Source: a bacterium D16-76
Lineage (GTDB): Bacteria > Bacillota > Clostridia > Oscillospirales > Acutalibacteraceae
Assembly: GCA_009917445.1 (NCBI GenBank)
Contig: QZEE01000023.1
Coordinates: 1 to 59,547, forward strand
Reading direction: 5' to 3'
DNA: 59,547 nt
Shown piece by piece: positions 8,994 through 15,218 of the stretch. Position numbers and translations under genes: made by a program. Below the pieces are notes generated by a model. It was not told the origin of the DNA and made no database searches. It was given only the letters and a program-made list of their open reading frames with translations. Positions within the stretch are counted from its first letter, which is position 1. The number at the start of each line of letters is the position of its first letter.

Positions 8994-9436
8994 TCATCCT
9001 CTCTGTTTGTTCTCCCATGATATAGGGGTGCAGCGGACACAGCGCCAGCCTTGCTGGTATGAAAAAGCTATTCGGCTGTGTCCTTGAGTTTGGCTCTTTG
9101 AGCCAAACTCCCAGCTTGTCGTAATGCAATACCCAAACTCACTTTGGCAAGTGACGCGATATCTTTGTATCCCCCTTTGACCCTGCGGTACGGGATTTGC
9201 GGATGCTCCACCACGCTTCGGGCGGTGCCGGGGCCGGTCAACAGCCAAGGGGCGCTCGTGCCTTTGAGGTTATCTTTCGACGGTATCTGAATATTACCGC
9301 AGGCAGTCTTGGCGGCTGGGCTGTGCCGCAGTGGGGCGGTGTTTGGGTGCTGCTATTTTGCTGTCAAGGTTCTGTAAGGAGCATATATCTCCCTACTCTA
9401 TTAGCCGGTAGATTGCATGGCTGGTCCGCTTTTTCC
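8994..9436. other. Non-coding stretch between parB-like and sigma-like genes
   Basis: Four hundred and forty bases with no open frame that looks like protein in composition or start site. It is the 5' region of the parB operon read on the minus strand. The one clear structure is a perfect inverted repeat at 9086-9110. GC-rich short frames here look like noise. Confidence 0.5.
9086..9110. repeat. Perfect inverted repeat upstream of the parB-like operon
   Basis: GAGTTTGGCTC, a three-base loop, then GAGCCAAACTC: eleven paired bases. It lies about 95 bases before the parB start. There is no T-run on either side, so it is more likely an operator, parS-like site or mRNA leader hairpin than a terminator. 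Confidence 0.6.
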
Positions 9437-9889
9437 TCATTTTTCTTCCAAAATTTTTCTCAGCTTGGAGAGAATGGCATTTTTTCTCCTATGTAGAGTG
9501 GTTTTTGCTAAGGAGAGAGCAGTGCTGACCTCCCGCTCTGTACGGTCCAGGTAGTATAGCTCTTGAATGAGCTGCCATTCTTCGGCAGACAACGAATGAA
9601 GGGCCTCTGTCAAACATTCCAGCAGTTCCTTCTTATCCAGCAGTTCTTCAGGACCATCACTTTTCTCTACGAAATACTGAGGATGAGTCTCGATCAGGCG
9701 TTCAACAGAATCTTCGCGGCCAGGCTTGACAGTGATTTTTTCGCCATCAATCCTGATTTGTCCACGCTTAAGGTCTTTCATAATGTAGCGTTCCTTACGC
9801 TGGCCGCGCTGGTATTCCTTATAAACCTCCTCGGACACTTCGATTTTGCGTCCGTCAATGTCAATTACCCTTTTGTCATTATTTTTCAC
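9437..9889 (-). CDS. Sigma-70 region 4-like HTH regulator
   Basis: 150 residues from GTG 9889, which has GGAGGTAACAAAC in front; the open frame continues upstream to 10129 but that part crosses two hairpins and has no protein-like character. The C-terminal half holds a sigma region 4 pattern (LSAEEWQLIQELYYLDRTEREVS then ALSLAKTTLHRRKNAILSKLRK), a DNA-binding helix-turn-helix. No region 2 is present. Small sigma-like proteins of this type are usual in Tn916-related elements. A stem-loop that includes the ribosome binding site (9901-9934) suggests translational control. Confidence 0.75.
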   Translation of the reverse strand: MKNNDKRVIDIDGRKIEVSEEVYKEYQRGQRKERYIMKDLKRGQIRIDGEKITVKPGREDSVERLIETHPQYFVEKSDGPEELLDKKELLECLTEALHSLSAEEWQLIQELYYLDRTEREVSTALSLAKTTLHRRKNAILSKLRKILEEK

Positions 9890-9900
9890 GTTTGTTACCT

Positions 9901-9934
9901 CCAGGATTTGAATTTGTTGAAAATCAAATCCTGG
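9901..9934 (-). promoter_or_regulatory. Stem-loop that covers the ribosome binding site of the sigma-like gene
   Basis: CCAGGATTTGA, a twelve-base loop, then TCAAATCCTGG, eleven perfect pairs. On the minus-strand mRNA the 3' arm runs into GGAGG of the ribosome binding site for GTG 9889. Folding would hide part of that site, so opening of the hairpin could switch translation. Confidence 0.6.
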
Positions 9935-10011
9935 AGGTGGGGCGCGTGGGCCAAAGGGCCAATGAACTAGCTTAAAAGCGTTGCTTAATCCTCTCAAAGC
10001 CCCAAAACGGC

Positions 10012-10048
10012 AAAAAAGTAAAAGGGATATGAAAAAATCATATCCCTT
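10012..10048 (-). terminator. Rho-independent terminator or attenuator
   Basis: AAGGGATATGA, a loop of five bases, TCATATCCCTT (eleven pairs), then TTACTTTTTT on the minus strand. It lies 95 bases downstream of the agrD terminator and 120 bases before the sigma-like gene. Either it backs up the first terminator or it ends a short leader transcript. Confidence 0.65.
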
Positions 10049-10141
10049 CTCACGATAAACTATTTTTGAGCATACCTTTACGCCGACAGGAAAATTTTTT
10101 GCGGCGAAAGAGGCGGCAGTAGAATACATATTAGGTTCATC

Positions 10142-10180
10142 TAAAAAGAAAAGCCGGTCAGGCGTGTCTCCTGACCGGCT
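10142..10180 (-). terminator. Terminator of the agrBD transcript
   Basis: AGCCGGTCAG, nine-base loop, CTGACCGGCT, followed by TTTTCTTTTT on the minus strand. It lies 14 bases after the agrD stop codon, the expected end of the signal-gene transcript. Confidence 0.85.
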
Positions 10181-10193
10181 ATTTCTTTAGAGC

Positions 10194-10313
10194 TTACTTC
10201 TGGAGCTCTTCGGGGACTTTCGGCTCATAGCCATATCCATTGGAAGTGAGCCCAGCACCCAGGTTTGCAAATGCCTCAATAATAGAGGCGATTGCAGCCC
10301 ATACACTACTCAT
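10194..10313 (-). CDS. agrD: AgrD-type autoinducing peptide precursor
   Basis: A 39-residue frame with an amphipathic N-terminal helix (MSSVWAAIASIIEAFANLGAG), a central segment TSNGYGY and the acidic tail EPKVPEELQK. The tail matches the AgrD C-terminal recognition pattern. Alignment with staphylococcal AgrD places Ser24 where the ring-forming cysteine normally stands. The product would then be a lactone rather than a thiolactone, with a predicted ring Ser-Asn-Gly-Tyr-Gly or one residue longer. The start overlaps the end of agrB by eight bases, as in true agrBD pairs, and a terminator follows. AgrB should cleave and cyclise it at the membrane. Ring size is inferred. Confidence 0.88.
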   Translation of the reverse strand: MSSVWAAIASIIEAFANLGAGLTSNGYGYEPKVPEELQK

Positions 10314-10908
10314 ACTGATTTCTCCTTTCCTGTATTTTGGGAACTATCATCAATATGGCTACAGCCATAAGTGATGCAGAAAAAAGCGACATCCAAATTA
10401 AGCTGCCAGTCAAAAATGAGAGGCACGGAAAAAGCAACTCAAATACTGCCACCAAACACCTCGACACTTTCTGGTTCCTCATATAAATTGTTTCAGACAA
10501 AGGATGGTTTCTGTGTCTAATTGGGGCAAAGAAAAGAACGATTAGACCAGATAAGATTTGTGCAGATAATAAAAGCGGAATCGAGGAAAAGCGGAATAGA
10601 ATTTCTGAAATCAGCACTACAAGGAGGTAGACCACGTTTGTTAGAAAGAAACATCTTAAATATGTATTAGCATGGAAACCACCAGAGAAAAGTCTTGTCC
10701 AGAAAAAAACGATAAAGAACATCAGAGCAGATAAAGGTTTCCCCAAAAGGATAGAAATAGTCAAAATGGAGAAGGATGAGCATAAAGCTGATAGAATCAA
10801 CTGAAAGCCATAAATAAATGTCGGACGTTTAGAAAGCGAAATAACACCTTTTTTATACATGAACTCAGTCATTGCGATTGCAGCTTTCTCTAACATATGT
10901 ATCACCAT
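10306..10908 (-). CDS. agrB: AgrB-type peptide-processing membrane protease
   Basis: 200 residues, normal for AgrB. Several hydrophobic helices surround the catalytic motif SGGFHANTYLRC, with His79 and Cys86 spaced seven apart exactly as in S. aureus AgrB (His77/Cys84). It should cut the AgrD C-terminal tail and form the ring at the inner face of the membrane. It ends inside agrD (eight-base overlap). It is preceded by its own promoter with AgrA-box-like repeats at 10935-11004, so it is likely autoinduced. The start is uncertain between ATG 10908 and ATG 10896; neither has a strong ribosome site. Confidence 0.9.
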   Translation of the reverse strand: MVIHMLEKAAIAMTEFMYKKGVISLSKRPTFIYGFQLILSALCSSFSILTISILLGKPLSALMFFIVFFWTRLFSGGFHANTYLRCFFLTNVVYLLVVLISEILFRFSSIPLLLSAQILSGLIVLFFAPIRHRNHPLSETIYMRNQKVSRCLVAVFELLFPCLSFLTGSLIWMSLFSASLMAVAILMIVPKIQERRNQYE

Positions 10909-10934
10909 CTTTTCATCTGCCGTTCTCTGACTTT

Positions 10935-11004
10935 ATTCTACAACAGAATTGATAAGAAATCAGGTGTTTTGCGCGAATTGTTGGATTTTATGTATTAAAT
11001 TGTA
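10935..11004 (-). promoter_or_regulatory. Putative AgrA-activated promoter of agrBD
   Basis: On the minus strand: -10 TAGAAT (10940-10935), a 17-base spacer and a poor -35 CTGATT (10963-10958). Just upstream is CAACAATTCGCGCAAAAC, and 22 bases earlier ACAATTTAA, which overlaps the agrC stop. Two direct repeats about two helical turns apart before a weak -35 are the usual LytTR (AgrA) arrangement. The same module lies before the secreted-protein gene at 14546-14614. Confidence 0.7.
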
Positions 11005-12323
11005 TGAGAGCAAATCAGCACCGTAGAAATGAAACATCCCTCTGAATATTCATTTTTTAATGAGCCATTATACTTTTGCGCAATATCTTGTATGTTTTTC
11101 AGGCCAAATCCATGCGCTACTGTGGAATCCAGTTTTGTCGAAGCTAGATTTTTGTTATTCAAAAAAGGGTCTGCGGTAACTCTATTTGCCACTTTGAACA
11201 GCACAAAACCTTCCTGCTGCCGAATATCTATCTGAACTTTGCGTCCGTTCTCTACCTTTTCGCAGGCTTCAAAGGCATTCTCTATTTGGTTAGACAGAAT
11301 AGCGCAGATATCTGCTTGTTCGAATGAGGACAAATCTTCTACGCGCACTTCATAATCGACATCAATTTGTTTCTGCTTGGCTTCACTTAATTTTGCGTTG
11401 ATTACAGCGTCTATAACGTTATTTCCACTATGACTTAGCTGTGCTGGCGTAACTGAAATCGTTAGAACTGAGTGGATGTATTCTGTAATCGAGCCAACAT
11501 CCCCTCTTTTTGCCAAAGCATCAACAACTGAAAGATGATGGTGAAAGTCGTGCATCGTTTGTGCGTTAGAAATAATATTTTCATTCAATATATAGTAATT
11601 CTTTTCCATGTTCTGGTTTAAGTTGGCTAACATTTGATTGGTCGCTTTTTCTTTTTCAGAAACAGTAACCACTATCATAGAAAAAAAGAGAATAAAGATA
11701 AAGCACAATAAAACGAAAAACGAGATAATTGCTGCTCCCTGCAATTGTATGAAGTCACCATGCAGTACCATTGCGATAAGGTACTGCATAGTTCCGTAAG
11801 CCAGCGTTATACACATCAATAGGAAAGCCATTATGCGGTTTCGGATTCCAGACAATTTTGTTAAATGCTTTTTAATCCATAGATATAATAATATGTCGCA
11901 CACTTTATCAATCACAAGATAAATGATGCGTATTATTCCGGGCTCCAGAAAATCATAGAAAAGCTCTCGAGGATTTCCAAGCGGAAATGTCACGCCAATT
12001 ATGAGGATATAATCAATTGATTGGATAACGAAAAGAGCCAGTACACAAGAGGTTGCCCGCAATAATACTTTTCCATCAGAAACTATTTTTCCGACTATAA
12101 AAATCGAAAACAGCATTGTACCGATTGGAGTAAGAAAGGAGAAAGCTGATAAACTGTTCATAAACATAAGGTACAATGTTGACAAAGCTGCGAAGAAAGC
12201 TGTAATTCGTATGATTTTTCTTGTGGAATATTTTGAACCAGATGCAACACTCATGGTGCTAAGGATCAGAATACTCTCAACAAAACTGGCCAAGATTTCA
12301 GCACAGGCACAAAGTAATTCCAT
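10995..12323 (-). CDS. agrC: AgrC-type sensor histidine kinase
   Basis: 442 residues. The N-terminal half (about residues 1-220) is hydrophobic with six or seven membrane spans, the peptide receptor part. The dimerisation/phospho-acceptor segment is MHDFHHHLSVVDALAKRGD near residue 255, and the GHKL ATPase domain carries an N box (LSNQIENAFEACE) and G box (HGFGLKNIQDIAQKY). This is the AgrC/HPK10 type. It starts one base after the agrA stop. It would sense the cyclic AgrD product and phosphorylate AgrA. Confidence 0.88.
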   Translation of the reverse strand: MELLCACAEILASFVESILILSTMSVASGSKYSTRKIIRITAFFAALSTLYLMFMNSLSAFSFLTPIGTMLFSIFIVGKIVSDGKVLLRATSCVLALFVIQSIDYILIIGVTFPLGNPRELFYDFLEPGIIRIIYLVIDKVCDILLYLWIKKHLTKLSGIRNRIMAFLLMCITLAYGTMQYLIAMVLHGDFIQLQGAAIISFFVLLCFIFILFFSMIVVTVSEKEKATNQMLANLNQNMEKNYYILNENIISNAQTMHDFHHHLSVVDALAKRGDVGSITEYIHSVLTISVTPAQLSHSGNNVIDAVINAKLSEAKQKQIDVDYEVRVEDLSSFEQADICAILSNQIENAFEACEKVENGRKVQIDIRQQEGFVLFKVANRVTADPFLNNKNLASTKLDSTVAHGFGLKNIQDIAQKYNGSLKNEYSEGCFISTVLICSHTI

Positions 12324-13040
12324 TTATTTCCCTCCCCATAGCCGCATAATGGCATCTTTTACTTTGGGCATCATAGGGCGGCTAATCGGCAGACGCTCTC
12401 CATTTTTCATGACCATCCAGTTACCGTCTATCGCACGGGCGAAATCAAGATTGATAAAGTAACTGCGGTCTGTAAACACAAACCGGGGATCGTTGATTGA
12501 TTTAAATAGTTCCTTGATTCCACGATTGTCGGACAAGGAACCCTGTTCAGTGGTGACAATCTGCAAGCTGCGGTAGTTCTTCCTGACATAAATAATATCA
12601 TTATATAGCACTCGAGTCACGTTACTATAATGAGATACCATGAGACACAATTTATCTGAATCTGTCAATGACTTTAATGCTGTTTCTAAGGCTTCTGGCA
12701 ATTCTTCGGTCATCTTATTCTTCAATATATACCTAAGAGCCTTAACGGCATATCCCTTTGTAGCATATTCGAGAAAAGATGTTAGAAAAATGATTATAGC
12801 CACTGATTGAAATTTTCGGATAACTTCGGCTACATCCATCCCACTTGACCCCGGCATTTCCACATCCAACACATAAATATCAAAGCGGTCCCCATCAATA
12901 ATTGATGATATCAGGGCCAATGGCTTGATGTAGGTTTTGATTTGAAAAGAGTAGCTTGCTGTTTCCATATACTTTTTTGTGAGATCCTCTACCTCCCTCA
13001 GAATAACCTCATTGTCATCCACGATAGCAATTTTAGTCAT
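12324..13040 (-). CDS. agrA: AgrA-type LytTR response regulator
   Basis: 238 residues. The receiver domain has acidic residues near the start (IVDDNE), phospho-acceptor Asp59 in YVLDVEMPG and a conserved lysine. The C-terminal LytTR DNA-binding domain (about 140-238) includes IIYVRKNYRSLQIVTTEQG and FVFTDRSYFINLDF. LytTR proteins bind paired direct repeats upstream of weak promoters, and such repeats are found at 10935-11004 and 14546-14614. It overlaps the end of the 172-aa gene by eight bases and abuts agrC, so all three are one transcript. Confidence 0.9.
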   Translation of the reverse strand: MTKIAIVDDNEVILREVEDLTKKYMETASYSFQIKTYIKPLALISSIIDGDRFDIYVLDVEMPGSSGMDVAEVIRKFQSVAIIIFLTSFLEYATKGYAVKALRYILKNKMTEELPEALETALKSLTDSDKLCLMVSHYSNVTRVLYNDIIYVRKNYRSLQIVTTEQGSLSDNRGIKELFKSINDPRFVFTDRSYFINLDFARAIDGNWMVMKNGERLPISRPMMPKVKDAIMRLWGGK

Positions 13041-13551
13041 ACAGTTTATCTCCCAACATGAATTTGTAAGTGCATTTTCTATTTATATCAAACCAGTAGT
13101 TTACACTATCTGTAATAATTAGAACGTATAAATCATTTAAGCTCCTCCGATTCTTTGGGTTTAGATTGCTATTATAACAAAACATCCCTGGGACACCTGA
13201 TAGGAGCTTTCCTTGAACTTCACTTAACACATTATCTATGGTTGCGGAATGATATCTTGAGGCAGTCCAACGTGGAATAGCTCTCCGAATATCGCCTTTA
13301 GTAAATGACAAATTTGCCGAAGGTCTTGGAGCATATGCAATAAATGTTTGTAAGTCATTCTCTGTATAGTGACTAAGTGTTGAGTATAGAGCGAGGATGT
13401 CATAGTAATCCACTCCCGATTTGCAAAGAATTTGGAAAGTATCCATTAGCAAGCTGTGATTTTCACTGAATAGGCTTTCCTGCCTTTCAGATAGGCTTTT
13501 TACAAGTTCTTCAATCGTGCTTTTCGATGTGCACCGAAGCATATAATCCAT
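13033..13551 (-). CDS. Unknown 172-residue protein, first gene of the agr receptor operon
   Basis: I do not recognise this protein. It is soluble, mixed in charge, helical in the first half (STIEELVKSLSERQESLFSENHSLLMDTFQILCK) and has no signal peptide, membrane span or metal motif. It overlaps agrA by eight bases and is first in the transcript from the promoter at 13608-13636, so it probably works with AgrA/AgrC, for instance as a modulator or anti-activator. AT-rich codon use matches agr and differs from the ICE backbone. Confidence 0.65.
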   Translation of the reverse strand: MDYMLRCTSKSTIEELVKSLSERQESLFSENHSLLMDTFQILCKSGVDYYDILALYSTLSHYTENDLQTFIAYAPRPSANLSFTKGDIRRAIPRWTASRYHSATIDNVLSEVQGKLLSGVPGMFCYNSNLNPKNRRSLNDLYVLIITDSVNYWFDINRKCTYKFMLGDKLYD

Positions 13552-13607
13552 TATATCACTATTCCTTTCTTCTCAGCCGTGTGTCTATAATGTGGCCCAA
13601 CATATGT

Positions 13608-13636
13608 ATTATAAGACTGTTTTGCGCAAAATGCAA
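13608..13636 (-). promoter_or_regulatory. SigA-type promoter of the 172-aa/agrA/agrC operon
   Basis: On the minus strand TTGCAT, 17 bases, TATAAT: near-consensus and about 50 bases before the start codon at 13551. Unlike the agrBD promoter it needs no activator by sequence, so the receptor genes may be expressed constitutively or under repression by the adjacent XRE protein. Confidence 0.7.
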
Positions 13637-13658
13637 TAGAGCAAGCATTTTAGGTAAT

Positions 13659-13676
13659 GGAATGGTTTCCCATTCC
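13659..13676. promoter_or_regulatory. Palindrome between divergent agr operon and XRE gene
   Basis: GGAATGG, four bases, CCATTCC. It lies upstream of the agr receptor promoter and overlaps the expected promoter region of the XRE gene (candidate -10 TAAAAT 13680-13685). A natural candidate operator for the XRE protein encoded next to it. Confidence 0.5.
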
Positions 13677-13720
13677 TTGGTAAAATATTTAAGATAGGGG
13701 GAAGGAGGTGCCAAACAGAG

Positions 13721-14056
13721 ATGGCTCTTGGTGATAGGATTAAGGAATTGCGGATAATGAGGAAGATGACTCAGGAACAAATAGCTGAGAGATGTAACGT
13801 TTCTACTTCCACTGTTTCCCGGTGGGAAAGCAATCGGTCAACACCTATTCATAAACATCGAGTTCTTCTGGCTGAGACGTTGCAAGTTGATGAGAACAGT
13901 TTGTTTGTAACTCCTGATATTACCTTGCCAGAAAATGTTCTGATAGAGGAAGTTGTGCAAGCCATGAAGCAGATGTCTTTTGACCAGCAGAGACTTCTTC
14001 TGTATATGGCACACGGACTTCTGAAGTTTTCCGAAACAGGGAATGAATCCAGGTAA
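13721..14056 (+). CDS. XRE-family helix-turn-helix regulator
   Basis: 111 residues. A classic HTH_3 domain fills residues 3-60 (LGDRIKELRIMRKMTQEQIAERCNVSTSTVSRWESNRSTP). The C-terminal 45 residues are helical and may dimerise. GGAAGGAGGTG lies 12 bases before ATG. It is transcribed divergently from the agr receptor operon with a palindrome between, so it probably controls that promoter and its own. It is the only plus-strand regulator in the window and belongs to the AT-rich cargo island. Confidence 0.88.
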   Translation: MALGDRIKELRIMRKMTQEQIAERCNVSTSTVSRWESNRSTPIHKHRVLLAETLQVDENSLFVTPDITLPENVLIEEVVQAMKQMSFDQQRLLLYMAHGLLKFSETGNESR

Positions 14057-14693
14057 TCCCTACCTTACACTTCCAGAATCTCTAGTTGTTCTTCGTGGTG
14101 CGCAGGGGATTCATCTTTGGCTACCCTCAATATTATAGCACATTTTCTTATTTTTTGCCGGTTCCTGTCTGAATTGTCATGTTATCCGTATTAATTTGTA
14201 AGAATTTCAAAAAAGAGAAAGATATCGAAAAGGGTGAATTGAATTCGTCCTTCCCATTTTCCATTTTTTAGTGTCCTAAGCTGTGTCTATACAAGTGTGC
14301 ACACGTGGCTTTTCAGTCCATTTTACCCTCTTCTGTGTTAAAAAATTTTGGAGTGCGGAAAGTACGTCTGCTATTTTTTCCTTGAATCAGGTAAAACGCT
14401 CTCGAAAATCTCCATATTCAACTCATGTAGACACCGCTTAGTAATATTGCGTACATAAGGCGTATATATGAATATAATGATGATGTATCGCTCCTATTCC
14501 AACGACTGGAATCGTGGGAAGACGATTATTCTATTGTCGGTTAACAACAGAATAATCAAAAAAAATAACAGTTCATGCAAAACCACTGATTTTCTTGCAA
14601 TCTTGTGCTAGAATACAAACAAATCAAGGCATAAACGATGGCCATCGTAAATGCAGCGATTACAGAAAATTTTTTACAGAGAGGATGGATAAA
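14057..14693. other. Long AT-rich intergenic region before the secreted-protein gene
   Basis: Six hundred and forty bases without a convincing gene. The last 150 bases hold the AgrA-box promoter. Earlier parts contain many short imperfect repeats and T-runs but no structure I would name. Its length leaves room for a regulatory RNA. Confidence 0.4.
14546..14614 (+). promoter_or_regulatory. Putative AgrA-activated promoter of the secreted-protein operon
   Basis: Direct repeats AACAGAATA and AACAGTTCA stand 21 bases apart, followed by TGCAAAAC, weak -35 CTGATT (14586-14591), a 17-base spacer and -10 TAGAAT (14609-14614). The run from the second repeat through the -35 is nearly identical to the agrBD promoter (AACARTTCRYGCAAAAC, then CTGATTT). 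The transcript would start near 14621, giving a leader of about 70 bases. Confidence 0.72.
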
Positions 14694-15080
14694 ATGAAAA
14701 TCGTCAAAAGGGTGCTAGCTATGTGTGTGGTGTGCGTGTTGTTGATGTCAGCTGTAGCACTCCCTGCGTCTGCTGCGAGCACAACCGACTACCTTTATCA
14801 GAGCGAAAAGTCGAAAACGTTGACATTAAACGGGATGTTTCCCAGCGGTTCAGGCTCTTTGATGACCTATGCTGCATCCAAGGATGGAGTCAACTTTTAT
14901 TTGGATTGCTCTGTGGGTGGAGGTGAATGGAAAAACAAAAAGCACATTATGTGCAATCCGGGAACGTCTGACTCAACTGGTACAATCTATCCTGGGAATT
15001 CATACTGGCGTGGCGTTATGAATTCTTGGTGGCCTAACGGTGAGAATTGTTATGCGAAAGGCACCCTTACCGCCAACTAA
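14694..15080 (+). CDS. Small secreted protein, candidate Agr-controlled bacteriocin or effector
   Basis: 128 residues from ATG 14694, chosen because AGAGAGG lies about nine bases upstream. A Sec signal peptide is clear: KIVKR, hydrophobic core VLAMCVVCVLLMSAVALP, cleavage after PASA near residue 27. The mature part of about 100 residues is rich in Gly, Ser, Trp and Tyr, has three cysteines (CSVGG, IMCNPG, ENCYAK) and ends TLTAN. I recognise no family. The layout of signal peptide, downstream large membrane protein and ABC ATPase recalls lactococcin-972-type bacteriocin loci, but sequence similarity to lactococcin 972 is not evident. Its promoter matches that of agrBD. Confidence 0.8.
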   Translation: MKIVKRVLAMCVVCVLLMSAVALPASAASTTDYLYQSEKSKTLTLNGMFPSGSGSLMTYAASKDGVNFYLDCSVGGGEWKNKKHIMCNPGTSDSTGTIYPGNSYWRGVMNSWWPNGENCYAKGTLTAN

Positions 15081-15089
15081 AGAAAGTGT

Positions 15090-15157
15090 TTGTTAGCAAC
15101 TAACAAATGGATTTAGAAGTCGGCCTGTGTGTACTCCGTTACACACAGGCCGACTTC
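15090..15157 (+). terminator. Two stem-loops between the secreted protein and transporter genes
   Basis: First TTGTTAG-CAA-CTAACAA at 15090-15106. Second an 18-base perfect stem at 15116-15133/15140-15157 with a six-base loop. No T-run follows on the plus strand. The pair may partially terminate or protect the upstream mRNA so that the secreted protein is made in excess over the transporter. Confidence 0.55.
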
Positions 15158-15218
15158 GCAAAAAGAATTCCTAATATACTGATATTCCTTTGAACACTTA
15201 CATATAGGAGGGATTGTA

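Noticed and set aside
8994-9248. 84-codon minus-strand frame upstream of the parB-like gene
   Set aside because: Composition is random, it contains the 11-bp inverted repeat, and there is no ribosome site; treated as leader DNA.
9890-10129. N-terminal extension of the sigma-like protein by 80 codons
   Set aside because: The extension crosses a terminator-like hairpin and a second stem and has no protein-like pattern; GTG 9889 has a strong ribosome binding site.
14694-15080. Secreted protein as a lactococcin 972 family member
   Set aside because: The gene order is similar, but I see no convincing sequence match to lactococcin 972, so no family name is given.
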